DNA of 64,000 bases, taken from assembly GCF_003052165.1 (NCBI RefSeq), contig NZ_CP024869.1, positions 1,274,001 to 1,338,000 on the forward strand, given 5' to 3'. Numbering within the stretch: position 1 is the stretch's first letter; each line of letters opens with the position of its first letter. Source of the stretch: Dietzia sp. JS16-p6b (GTDB lineage: Bacteria > Actinomycetota > Actinomycetes > Mycobacteriales > Mycobacteriaceae). Below are positions 44,208 through 52,635 of the stretch, one piece after another. The translations under genes were made by a program, and so were the position numbers. The notes beneath the pieces are model-generated. The model saw only the letters and a program-made list of their open reading frames with translations, did no database searches and was not told where the DNA came from.

Positions 44208-45184
44208 TACTCCTCGCTAACGTGGGCGCGACTGGACCATTGCTTTAGTAGCTGCTGCGCGACCGCAGTCGAGTCAGGCTCCGGCCCGGAGAGGATGGAG
44301 CGCCGCTGCATGTCCAAGGCAAACTCTTCGAGCTCAGCGAAGCTGACCCGGCCGAGACGGTCGGCAATCGTCCGCGGAGAGAGTCCCAGGCTGACCCCGC
44401 TCCGAGCCGACCAAGCTTGCAGCCACTCGACCTTTCCGGCCCGAGTGGGGTTCGGCAGTTCGAGTCGAAGTTGCATGCGCCGCCAGACCGCGCGATCCAG
44501 AAGCTCGGCATGATTGGTGGCAGCGATGACGATGACGTGACTCGGAAGACCGTCCACTTGCAGCAGCAATGAGCTCACTACCCGCTTGATCTCGCCGGTC
44601 TCGTGAGTATCGCCACGTTCTTTAGCGACAACGTCGAACTCATCGAAGAAGAGCACGCACGGCCTGACCCTCACTGCGTCGAACAACGCCTCCATACGGG
44701 ACGCGGTCTCACCGAGAAAACTGCCGATGAGGCCCTCGTAGCGAACGCTCAATAATGGAACGGCCAACTCGGTCGCGACCGCCTCAGCCAGTGAGGTCTT
44801 GCCGCCGCCGGGCGGCCCGACGAACAGGAGGCGATGACGAGGCTCGACACCGTGACTGCGCAGAAGATCACGGCGGTGATGCTCTTCGATGAGCTGACTG
44901 ACTGCTTGTCGGGCCTCGACGGGAAGAACCAATTCCGACACTCGCCGCTCGGGTTCCTGCTCGTGGAACAGCCCGCGAACAGCGTCATTCCGCGCGAGTG
45001 AGGTGACGTTGGCAGTCGGGGTGGACCGACGTGTGCGTAGAGCGTCAGTCAGCTGCGAGGCGAGCACATTGTGCTTCTTGTTCTCTTCCTCGGCGATGAG
45101 AGCCTCGGCCGCACGCCGGAAGGCGAGGTCATCGCCACCGGCACCGGACTGCACGAGAGCCAAGAGCAGGTCTCCACGTGCCAT
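44207..45184 (-). CDS. ietA: AAA ATPase, IetA-type defence protein
   Basis: 325 residues. Walker A GPPGGGKT (123-130), Walker B VLFFDEFD (177-184), sensor-1 AATN (221-224), arginine-finger region RRMQLRLELP. A helical N-terminus of about 90 residues precedes the AAA core. Partner of the S8 protease encoded immediately downstream; the ATPase probably gates or delivers substrates to the protease on infection. Codon use is less GC-biased than the housekeeping genes, consistent with transfer. Confidence 0.82.
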   Translation of the reverse strand: MARGDLLLALVQSGAGGDDLAFRRAAEALIAEEENKKHNVLASQLTDALRTRRSTPTANVTSLARNDAVRGLFHEQEPERRVSELVLPVEARQAVSQLIEEHHRRDLLRSHGVEPRHRLLFVGPPGGGKTSLAEAVATELAVPLLSVRYEGLIGSFLGETASRMEALFDAVRVRPCVLFFDEFDVVAKERGDTHETGEIKRVVSSLLLQVDGLPSHVIVIAATNHAELLDRAVWRRMQLRLELPNPTRAGKVEWLQAWSARSGVSLGLSPRTIADRLGRVSFAELEEFALDMQRRSILSGPEPDSTAVAQQLLKQWSSRAHVSEE

Positions 45185-45410
45185 GCCTCACTCTCCTCTG
45201 CGTTCGTTCAGTCGACATCTTTGATCCATCGTACGGAGCACCCATGGGTGACCATCCGTGTGCCGCGCCGTCGGAAAGGCAGTTCGTCGTCATCACAACC
45301 CGTTTGCTCTGCCGGAGTGTCACTATGCAGAGGCGTTGGATCACGTCCGGTAACGATAACGGAGGTATCCGACACTCCTAGCCAACGCCCGTGATGATGT
45401 CGCCCAACCG
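45185..45410. promoter_or_regulatory. region upstream of ietA
   Basis: 226 bp between ietA and the recombinase relic. Contains the 12-bp perfect palindrome CACCCATGGGTG (45239-45250), 55 bp before the ietA start, a possible operator. No convincing gene. Confidence 0.35.
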
Positions 45411-45749
45411 TCAAACGCTGATGAAGCGGCGACCGCGGGGACGGATCGTCCCGCAGCACGCGACCACCGCGGCACGTCCCTCTTCATCGCTGATGCCGAG
45501 ACGCTCAGCGATCGGCACCAAGGTCATCACGTCCCCATACAGACGTGACGCTTCCTGGCGAGTCTGCTCGAACAGGACCGGTATGCGGGTATCCAGGCCC
45601 GTCCCGCGCGCCATCTCCCACGCCGTCCCGCGACGTACACCGATCCTCGCCGTCAGCTCCTGAACAGGTACCCCGGCGGCGTAGGCAGCAAGCAGTGCGC
45701 TCCGATTCGAGCCACTCAAACGGGTTTGAGACTGACGCGTTTCCTCCAC
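45411..45749 (-). pseudogene. C-terminal remnant of a recombinase-type HTH protein
   Basis: About 112 codons from GTG 45749. Two HTH-like units (SNRSALLAAYAAGVPVQELTARIGVRRGTAWEMARGTGL and VMTLVPIAERLGISDEEGRAAVVACCGTIRPRGR) as found at the C-terminus of actinobacterial serine recombinases; the catalytic N-terminal domain is absent and upstream codons look non-coding. Probably a relic of the element that brought the ietAS genes. Could instead be a free-standing small HTH protein. Confidence 0.5.
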
Positions 45750-45967
45750 GACCGGACCACACTGGTCCACTCGCTGAACCCGCTCGGGACGCCGCCCACG
45801 AGGTCGCGAGTCCGGGAGAACACGGGGAATCAGCGTTCCGAGCGGCTTGCTCTGGTTTGACAAGCACATACGGAGGCCCACGGGAAGGATCGCCCACCCC
45901 CTGGTCAGCAGCGGAGGCCGAATGGCCCTCCACCCGCAACGCGCGGCGCGACTATATGTTTTTCCCC

Positions 45968-46873
45968 ATGAATCCGACGGGGACACATGGCGATACCGCG
46001 CGCGGGGTCGGTGCCGTCGTCGTGGCGTCGAGCCTGTTCGGCCTGATCTTCTACCTCTCCGGGGTGATCGACGCCTCGGCCGAGGTGGTCTTCGGGTGGC
46101 GGATCGTGGTGACCTTCGCCTGCTACAGCCTCGTGTTGATCTTCCCCTCGGGGCGCGCGATGGCCCGTGACTCGTGGGCGGCCCTCACGCGAGTGTGGTG
46201 GTCTCCGCTGGTGTTCGGGCTGCTCTGCGCCCTGGTCGGGGTACAGCTCTGGCTGTTCTCCTGGGCGCCGCTGCACGGCCACGCCCTGGATGCGTCGATC
46301 GGGTTCCTGCTCCTGCCGCTGGCCCTGGTGATCGGCAGCCGGGTCGTTCTCAGGTCGCGCGTGTCCGCCTGGCAGTGGGTGGCTGTGGGGATCGCCGCCG
46401 TCGCCGTCGTCGTCAACATCGCGGTGACACCGAGCGTGTCCTGGGTGACGCTCGTGATCTGTACGGGGTACCCGGTCTACTTCGTCGTTCGCCGCCGTGT
46501 CGGCATGGACACGCCGATGGCGTTCGGGTGGGAGGTCGCCGCGCTCACCCCTGTTAGCGGATGGTTGATCTGGTCCGGTACCCAGCATCCGTCGTCGATG
46601 GCGGGGACCGTCGCGCTTCTCTCGGTCGGCCTCGCCGGGGCGGCGGCGATGGCGGCGTACCTCGCCGCGTCGAGGTTGCTCCCGCTTCCCCTGTTCGGGC
46701 TCCTCGGGTACCTGGAACCGGTGCTGCTGGTCGCCGTGGCGTTCGCGCTCGGGGAGACGATCCGGGGGGTCGACACCGTCACCTTCGTCCTGCTCGGGCT
46801 CGCCCTGGCCCTGCTCGCGGCAGAGGGCTACCGTGCGGACCGACGCCGCCGGTCGAGCGGCATATCACCGTGA
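45968..46873 (+). CDS. EamA-family (DMT) transporter
   Basis: 301 residues from ATG 45968 (ATG 45956 is in frame). Ten hydrophobic segments in two EamA halves (GVGAVVVASSLFGLIFYLSGV; GWRIVVTFACYSLVLIF; LVFGLLCALVGVQLWLFSW; GFLLLPLALVIGS ...; LFGLLGYLEPVLLVAVAFALGE). The RarD-like pattern suggests metabolite or amino-acid export; substrate unknown. Housekeeping-like GC content marks the right edge of the accessory region. Confidence 0.85.
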   Translation: MNPTGTHGDTARGVGAVVVASSLFGLIFYLSGVIDASAEVVFGWRIVVTFACYSLVLIFPSGRAMARDSWAALTRVWWSPLVFGLLCALVGVQLWLFSWAPLHGHALDASIGFLLLPLALVIGSRVVLRSRVSAWQWVAVGIAAVAVVVNIAVTPSVSWVTLVICTGYPVYFVVRRRVGMDTPMAFGWEVAALTPVSGWLIWSGTQHPSSMAGTVALLSVGLAGAAAMAAYLAASRLLPLPLFGLLGYLEPVLLVAVAFALGETIRGVDTVTFVLLGLALALLAAEGYRADRRRRSSGISP

Positions 46874-46896
46874 CCGGGGCGACTCTCGGCGAGGGT

Positions 46897-48012
46897 TCAG
46901 TACGCCAGACCCATCCGCAGCGCGCCCACCGCCTCCGACAGCGCGGCGCGGGCGAGTGGGGTCGCGCCGACGGCGTTGACGAACGGGTGGACCATCGTGG
47001 AGTGCCGCCGGAGCGAGACCTTGACCCCGGCGTCGGCCATCTTCCGCGCATACGCCTCGCCCTCGTCGCGTAGCGGATCGAAGCCGCCGGTGGCGACGTG
47101 CGCCGGGGGCAAGCCGGAGAAGTCCTCGGCCAGCAGGGGGGAGGCGCGGGGGTCGAGACGGTCGGCGTCCGACCGCAGGTAGGTGTTCTCGTAGAAGTCC
47201 ATGTTCTTCCCCGTGAGGAAGAACCCCTCGCCGAACAACTCGAACGAGCGGGTCCGCGCCGACATGTTGGTCGCGGGGACGAACAGCAGCTGGAAGTCGG
47301 GGGTCTTCTCACCCGCATCGCGGGTCTGCTGACACACCACCGCCGCCAGGTTGCCGCCGGCGCTGTCCCCGCCCACGGCGATTCGCGTGGGGTCCACCCC
47401 GAGGGACTCGGCGTTGTCCCGCACATAGCGGAACGAGGCCACGGCGTCCTCGGCTGCAGTGGGGAAGAGGAACTCGGGGGCCAATCGATAGTCCACGCTG
47501 AGCACCTTGAGGCCACCCATGCGGGCGATGTACCGGCAGGTCGCATCGTGGGAGTCGATGCTCCCGAGCACCCAACCGCCACCGTGGAAGTACACGAGCA
47601 TCGGCAGAGCATCATCGCCGTGGACGGGGGAATACAACCGGGCCGGGAGGTCGACCCGGGCGGTGTCGTCGCCTGGACGGCCGGTGCCGGCGAGCGGCAG
47701 GACGAGGTCCTTGACGACGGCGAGCTCGATCCGGTTCCCCGAGACGGTGTACGCCGACCGCTCGACGGTCTCGCGCGCCTGCTCGAGCGGCATGTCCTCG
47801 TACTCGCCCTCGGACAGCAGGGACATCACGCGGACCCCGGCCTGGAAGTGCGGGTCCAGCACCTGACCATCGATTCGTCGGGGTGCGCCGCCGGCCAGCT
47901 GGATCACCGGACCGGGCAGCGAGCCCGAGGCGGTCATGACGGCCTTGGTGAGGCGGTCGGTGATCGAAGGGCGGAAGGTCCTGTGTCCGGACATCGGAGA
48001 GAGCATTGCCAC
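46897..48012 (-). CDS. alpha/beta hydrolase, HSL-family esterase/lipase
   Basis: 371 residues (Met at 48006 is an alternative start). HGGGW (143-147), nucleophile Ser217 in GGDSAGG, acid in GGFDPLRDEG, His in MVHPFVN near the end: family IV esterase, as in mycobacterial Lip proteins. An N-terminal extension of about 120 residues precedes the hydrolase fold. No signal peptide. Convergent with the EamA gene, divergent from the ABC genes. Confidence 0.87.
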   Translation of the reverse strand: MAMLSPMSGHRTFRPSITDRLTKAVMTASGSLPGPVIQLAGGAPRRIDGQVLDPHFQAGVRVMSLLSEGEYEDMPLEQARETVERSAYTVSGNRIELAVVKDLVLPLAGTGRPGDDTARVDLPARLYSPVHGDDALPMLVYFHGGGWVLGSIDSHDATCRYIARMGGLKVLSVDYRLAPEFLFPTAAEDAVASFRYVRDNAESLGVDPTRIAVGGDSAGGNLAAVVCQQTRDAGEKTPDFQLLFVPATNMSARTRSFELFGEGFFLTGKNMDFYENTYLRSDADRLDPRASPLLAEDFSGLPPAHVATGGFDPLRDEGEAYARKMADAGVKVSLRRHSTMVHPFVNAVGATPLARAALSEAVGALRMGLAY

Positions 48013-48065
48013 ATTGTGCCGAGGATGGAGAGGATGGTCGGGAGGATTCGACGAAGGGAATGGTC

Positions 48066-49052
48066 ATGCGTTCAGATTCGGACCCGGTGGTGCACGTCGA
48101 GGGCCTGGTCAAGACCTTCGGGGCCACGCGGGCGCTCGACGGCCTGGATCTTCAGGTGCGCCGCGGCGAGGTACACGGTTTCCTGGGACCCAACGGGTCC
48201 GGCAAGTCCACCACCATCAGGATCCTGCTGGGCCTCATGCGGTCAGATTCCGGACGCGCGACGCTGTTCGGGCGCGACCCGTGGAGGGACGCGGTCGACC
48301 TTCACTCCAGGTTGGCGTACGTCCCGGGGGAGGTGACGCTGTGGCCGCGGCTGACCGGGGGCCAGTGCATCGACATCCTGGGTCGGGCGCTGGGGGGACT
48401 GGACCCGGCACGCCGCGCGGAGTTGATCGACCGCTTCCGCCTGGACCCGACCAAACGCACCCGCGACTACTCCAAGGGCAATCGGCAGAAGGTCTCGCTC
48501 GTCGCCGCGCTGGCGTCCGGAGCCGAGTTGCTGGTCCTCGACGAGCCCACCTCCGGGCTCGACCCGCTGATGGAGCAGGTGTTCCAGGACTGTGTCCGGG
48601 AAGCAGTCGACGGCGGTTCCACCGTGTTGCTCTCCAGCCACATCATGGGCGAGGTCGAAGCGCTGGCCGATCGGGTGAGCATCATTCGCGACGGCCGCAC
48701 GATCAGCTCGGGCACCCTGGGCGACCTGCGTCGCCACACCACCACCGAGGTCCACGCCGTCACCGACACCGACCCCCGCGCACTGGAGGCCGTCGACGGG
48801 GTCGACGGTCTGCGGTTCGAGTCAGCCGGGGACGGGCGCTTCGACGTCCGTTGCCACGTGCCCGCCCAGCGGCTCGGCGAGGTGACGGGGATCCTGCACG
48901 CGGCCGGGATACACACGCTCACCGCCACCCCGCCCAGCCTGGACGACCTCTTCCTCAGCGCCTACTCGGGCGCGGGGGCCGGTGAGGGATCCACAGCCGG
49001 ACCCGCAACGGGACCCGCGGATGCGGGCACGACCGCTGGCGGTCCACAGTGA
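48066..49052 (+). CDS. ABC transporter ATP-binding protein
   Basis: 328 residues from ATG 48066, preceded by gaaggg; ATG 48060 and a start at 48006 are in frame but weaker. Walker A GPNGSGKST, a signature replaced by YSKGNRQKVSL, Walker B LLVLDEP, H-loop SSHI. C-terminal DrrA-like extension with a Gly/Ala/Thr tail. GTGA overlap with the permease gene. Exporter of unknown substrate. Confidence 0.88.
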   Translation: MRSDSDPVVHVEGLVKTFGATRALDGLDLQVRRGEVHGFLGPNGSGKSTTIRILLGLMRSDSGRATLFGRDPWRDAVDLHSRLAYVPGEVTLWPRLTGGQCIDILGRALGGLDPARRAELIDRFRLDPTKRTRDYSKGNRQKVSLVAALASGAELLVLDEPTSGLDPLMEQVFQDCVREAVDGGSTVLLSSHIMGEVEALADRVSIIRDGRTISSGTLGDLRRHTTTEVHAVTDTDPRALEAVDGVDGLRFESAGDGRFDVRCHVPAQRLGEVTGILHAAGIHTLTATPPSLDDLFLSAYSGAGAGEGSTAGPATGPADAGTTAGGPQ

Positions 49053-50629
49053 GCTCCGCGCTGGCCGGCACCGGCCTGCTGGTGCGGATCGACCTGCGGA
49101 CGGGGTGGCGGTCCGCGGCCGCGTGGGTCGTCGGGTTGGTCGCGCTGTACCTGGTCACCGGCGTCTCGGTCGCCGCGCTTTACGACACCCCGGAGAAACT
49201 CGCCACCTACTCGGCCTCCCTCGGCGAGGCGATGGTGATGCTCAACGGCCGCGTGGCCGGACTCGACACCCTGGGCGGGGTGATGATGAACGAGTACGCG
49301 TCCATCGCCTCGTTCGCCATCCCGATCATGGCGATCGCCCTGACCGCCCGGTCCACCCGCCGGGAGGAGGAGACCGGCAGGACGGAACTCCTGCTGTCCG
49401 CCAGGACGGGTCGGCTCGCCCCGGTCACGGCAACTCTCGTCGTCGTCGCCGGTGTCTTCCTGCTCCTCGGCGCCGGGATCTGGGCGTCGACCCTGGCCAT
49501 CCCGGTCGACCGGGCCGGTGCCGCGTTCTATGCGGCCTCTATCGTCGCCACCGGGTGGGTGTACGCCGCGGCCACGGCGGTGCTCGCGCAGGTGGTGGCC
49601 CACAACCGCACCGTCTGGGCGGCCGGCCTGACCCTGGCCGGCCTCACGTTGGTCCTGCGAGGCATCGGGGACACCAACGAGAACTGGGTGAGGTGGACAT
49701 CACCACTGGGGTGGCTCGGTCTGGTGCGTCCGTTCGGTGATCCCTCTGCCCTCCCGCTGGTCGTGGCCGTGGTGGCGGCCGTGGCGCTGTCCGGCACCGC
49801 TCTGTGGCTCTCCGGACGCCGCGATCTCGGGGAGGGGTTGGTCCCCGCCCGCACGGGACCTGCCGCGGCCTCGAGGTGGCGGTCATCCGAGCTCGGCGTG
49901 GCGGTCCACCAGCACCTCGGCGCACTCATCGGGTGGACCCTCGGGGTCGTGGCGCTCATGACCATGTACGGCGCCCTGATGAACGTCGTCGTCGAGGCGA
50001 TCGTGTCCAACCCCGCCCTCGCGGGCTTCCTCGTCGAGTCCCCGGCACTCGTCGACTCACTCGTGCAGATGCTCGTGGTGTTCGTCGGTATCCTCGGCGC
50101 CGGATTCGCCCTGCAGACCCTCGGCGGATTGCGGGGTGAGGAGACCTCGGGGCGGCTGGAGCTCGAACTCGCGGCCGGCCGCTCCAGGTGGTCGGCGCTC
50201 GCGCTGCACACCGCGGTCGTGGCCGTGGGAGCCGCAGTTGTCGTCGCGGCGGGGTCCGCGGCGTTCGGCCTGGCCACTGCCGTCGCCCTCGACGACCCGG
50301 ATTCGGTGGGTCGGATCGTCGGGGCCGGATCCTGGCAGGTGCCCGCCGCGATGGTGTTCGTCGGCCTGTCGGTCGCCCTGTTCGGACTGGTGCCGCGCGC
50401 TCAGGCGCTGGCCTGGGCGGTGTTCGCCGTCTCGGCCGTCGTCACGTTCATGGGACCCACCCTCCGGCTCACCGAGTCTCAGATGCGCCTGTCGCCGTTC
50501 GGTGCGGTGGGTCGGGCACCCGTCGGACCGGTCGACACGGTGGGGGTGATGGTGCTGCTGGTTCTGGCGGTGGCCCTCGTGGGCGCGGGGGTGGTCGGGT
50601 TCCGTCGGCGCGACGTGCCGCGGACGTGA
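49049..50629 (+). CDS. large ABC-2 exporter permease
   Basis: 526 residues, GTG start overlapping the ATPase stop. About twelve hydrophobic segments in two halves, each with a TG-R/EETGRTELLLSARTGRL-like and RGEETSGRLELELAAGRSRW motif, the pattern of fused ABC-2 permeases of polyketide/antibiotic exporters (tetronasin type). Forms the transporter with the preceding ATPase. Confidence 0.88.
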   Translation: MSSALAGTGLLVRIDLRTGWRSAAAWVVGLVALYLVTGVSVAALYDTPEKLATYSASLGEAMVMLNGRVAGLDTLGGVMMNEYASIASFAIPIMAIALTARSTRREEETGRTELLLSARTGRLAPVTATLVVVAGVFLLLGAGIWASTLAIPVDRAGAAFYAASIVATGWVYAAATAVLAQVVAHNRTVWAAGLTLAGLTLVLRGIGDTNENWVRWTSPLGWLGLVRPFGDPSALPLVVAVVAAVALSGTALWLSGRRDLGEGLVPARTGPAAASRWRSSELGVAVHQHLGALIGWTLGVVALMTMYGALMNVVVEAIVSNPALAGFLVESPALVDSLVQMLVVFVGILGAGFALQTLGGLRGEETSGRLELELAAGRSRWSALALHTAVVAVGAAVVVAAGSAAFGLATAVALDDPDSVGRIVGAGSWQVPAAMVFVGLSVALFGLVPRAQALAWAVFAVSAVVTFMGPTLRLTESQMRLSPFGAVGRAPVGPVDTVGVMVLLVLAVALVGAGVVGFRRRDVPRT

Positions 50630-50723
50630 CCCCGGACGGGGCGGCGGAACTGACACACTGACCCCGCACCTGTAGACGATCCGGCCGGCGGCGGCCCGAT
50701 CTGCCATCACCCGGGAGGATCAC

Positions 50724-51599
50724 ATGTCGGACGAGTTCGATCGAGACCGGTTGCATGCGGCGTTGGCGGTGGTCGAGGACTGGCCGGTGGACAACGTCTC
50801 GGCGGCGGTCGTCGGTGCGGAGGGGGCCCTGGCCGTGCGCGGCGAGGACACCCGCGTCTATCGGCTCGCCTCGGTGACCAAGCCGATCGTGGCCGTCGCG
50901 GCACTGCTCGCGGTCGAGGAGGAGGCGATCTCCCTCGACGAGGCCGCCGGGCCCGAGGGGTCGACAGTACGCCACCTGTTGGCCCACGCCTCGGGCCTGG
51001 ACTTCAGTGATCGCGACAAGGTCCGCGCCGGGCCGGGGGAGCGGCGCATCTATTCCTCCGCGGGCTTCGAGGTCCTCGCCGACCACATCGCGGAGGCCAC
51101 CGGGATCGCGTTCCCCGACTACCTCACCGAGGCCGTGTGCCAGCCGCTCGGGATGGGGTCGACGGCTCTCGAGGGATCGGCCGGGCACGGAGCGTCGGCC
51201 AGCCTCGCCGACCTGATCTCCTTCGCGACCGAACTCGTCGCCCCGACGCTCCTCGCGCCCGAGACCCTCGAGGAGGCGGTGACCGAGCAGTTCCGCGGCC
51301 TCGACGGCGTCGTGCCCGGGTACGGCATGCACAAGCCGTGCCCGTGGGGCCTGGGGTTCGAACTCCGTGACGCCAAGCACCCTCATTGGACGGGCCAGCA
51401 CAATTCTCCCGGGACCTTCGGGCACTTCGGGCAGTCCGGCACGCTGCTGTGGGTGCAGCCCGAGATCGAGACGGCCCTGGTCGTGCTCACCGACCGTGAC
51501 TTCGGGGACTGGGCCAAGCCGCTGTGGCCGGAGCTGTCGGACCGCGTGGTGGATGCCGCCACCCGGCGCAGTCGTCCGGAGGATTCACTCGGAGGCTGA
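50724..51599 (+). CDS. class C beta-lactamase-like serine hydrolase
   Basis: 291 residues. SxxK is Ser50-Val-Thr-Lys53 (RLASVTKP), the YxN-type motif is YSSAGFEVLADHIAEATG, and TFGHFGQSGTLLWVQP stands for the third motif. No signal peptide, so cytoplasmic; probably an esterase or amidase rather than a penicillinase. SD gggagga precedes the ATG. Independent gene after the ABC operon. Confidence 0.85.
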   Translation: MSDEFDRDRLHAALAVVEDWPVDNVSAAVVGAEGALAVRGEDTRVYRLASVTKPIVAVAALLAVEEEAISLDEAAGPEGSTVRHLLAHASGLDFSDRDKVRAGPGERRIYSSAGFEVLADHIAEATGIAFPDYLTEAVCQPLGMGSTALEGSAGHGASASLADLISFATELVAPTLLAPETLEEAVTEQFRGLDGVVPGYGMHKPCPWGLGFELRDAKHPHWTGQHNSPGTFGHFGQSGTLLWVQPEIETALVVLTDRDFGDWAKPLWPELSDRVVDAATRRSRPEDSLGG

Positions 51600-51803
51600 T
51601 CGCCCAGTGTCCCCGACACGCCGCCCGGGACTCACACCGGCGGGATTACGGTGCTGTAACTTTGCTGAGAATGCAGAAGTGTCGCTGGTGTAATTCCATC
51701 ACTTGAGGCACAGTTGTCTACTACAACCACATACGAATCATCGTTCACACGATTTCGCGAGGTCGTTGGGGAAGACGTCCCTCAGTGAGTCGGGAGTGAA
51801 GCG
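51600..51803 (+). promoter_or_regulatory. promoter region of the DUF3145 gene
   Basis: 204-bp gap, AT-richer than its surroundings. Contains GTTGT-ctact-ACAAC (51713-51727), a short inverted repeat near a likely promoter, and an SD (gggagtgaag) before the DUF3145 ATG. No gene seen. Confidence 0.35.
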
Positions 51804-52313
51804 ATGTCTGATCTGAACCATTTCGCGGATACGACGACAGGTGTGGTGTTCATCCATGCCGCGCCCACCGCGTTGTGCCCTCACGTCGAGTGGGCTCTCG
51901 CGAGCACGCTCGACGCGTCCTCAGCTATGCGGTGGGAGGACCAGCCGGCCCAGCCGGGCGCCCGCAAGGCGATCGTCGACTGGATCGGTCCGGTCGGCAC
52001 CGGTGCGCGCCTGGCCGAGTCGCTGGCCAAGTGGTCGATGCTGGCCTTCGAGGTCACCGAGGACCCGAGCGACCTCGTCGACGGCGAACGCTTCTCCCAC
52101 ACCCCCGAACTCGGGATGTGGCGCGGCCAGACCGGCGCGAGCGGTGACGTGGTGATCGGCGAGAACCGGCTCCGGCACCTCATGGCCGCCGGTCCCGCCG
52201 CCTTCCATTCCGCGGTGGACGCCGAACTCGGGACGGCGTGGGACCGCGCCCTCGAGCCACTCCGTGGGCACCCCGCCGCGGCCGAGGTCACCTGGCTCTC
52301 CCGGGTGGGCTGA
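51804..52313 (+). CDS. DUF3145 family protein
   Basis: 169 residues, matching the actinobacterial DUF3145 family: GVVFIHAAPTALCPHVEWALAST, MRWEDQPAQPG, WSMLAFEVTEDPS, HTPELGMWRGQTGASGDVVIGENRLR. Cytoplasmic, function unknown; widely conserved in Actinobacteria. Monocistronic, with a strong terminator after it. Confidence 0.9.
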   Translation: MSDLNHFADTTTGVVFIHAAPTALCPHVEWALASTLDASSAMRWEDQPAQPGARKAIVDWIGPVGTGARLAESLAKWSMLAFEVTEDPSDLVDGERFSHTPELGMWRGQTGASGDVVIGENRLRHLMAAGPAAFHSAVDAELGTAWDRALEPLRGHPAAAEVTWLSRVG

Positions 52314-52356
52314 CCGCCGCTCCCGGCTCGCGCGCTGACTCCCGCCCGTACCACGA

Positions 52357-52385
52357 ACGCCCGCACCCTCTCGGGGTGCGGGCGT
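52357..52385 (+). terminator. Rho-independent terminator after the DUF3145 gene
   Basis: ACGCCCGCACCC (52357-52368) and GGGTGCGGGCGT (52374-52385) pair perfectly around a 5-nt loop, followed by TTT. Together with the repeat below it fills most of the 322-bp convergent gap 52314-52635, which otherwise holds nothing recognised. Confidence 0.85.
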
Positions 52386-52390
52386 TTTCG

Positions 52391-52436
52391 TGCCTCGTGC
52401 CTCGTGCCTCGTGCCTCGTGCCTCGTGCCTCGTGCC
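52391..52436. repeat. heptamer tandem repeat TGCCTCG
   Basis: Six exact copies of TGCCTCG (52391-52432) plus a partial seventh, directly after the terminator. Non-coding minisatellite likely to vary in copy number between strains. Confidence 0.95.
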
Positions 52437-52635
52437 GAAAGCCTCACACCTGGTGACCCAGGCACCTCGAGCGTGGGGCCGGGCTGGGAGCATCCGCTCG
52501 TGCGATTGACGCCCGCGCTTCGCCTGGGACGCGCGCCCGCACCGATGCGCAGGCGCGCGAGCATCCCGAGGGGCGGCAGGCCTCGGAATGCTCGCCACGC
52601 GGCCCCCCGGCCGTGCTGGCGGGAGGACCCCTAGG

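Noticed and set aside
45208-45459. 83-codon minus-strand frame upstream of ietA
   Set aside because: Composition is not protein-like and it overlaps the ietA promoter and the recombinase relic.
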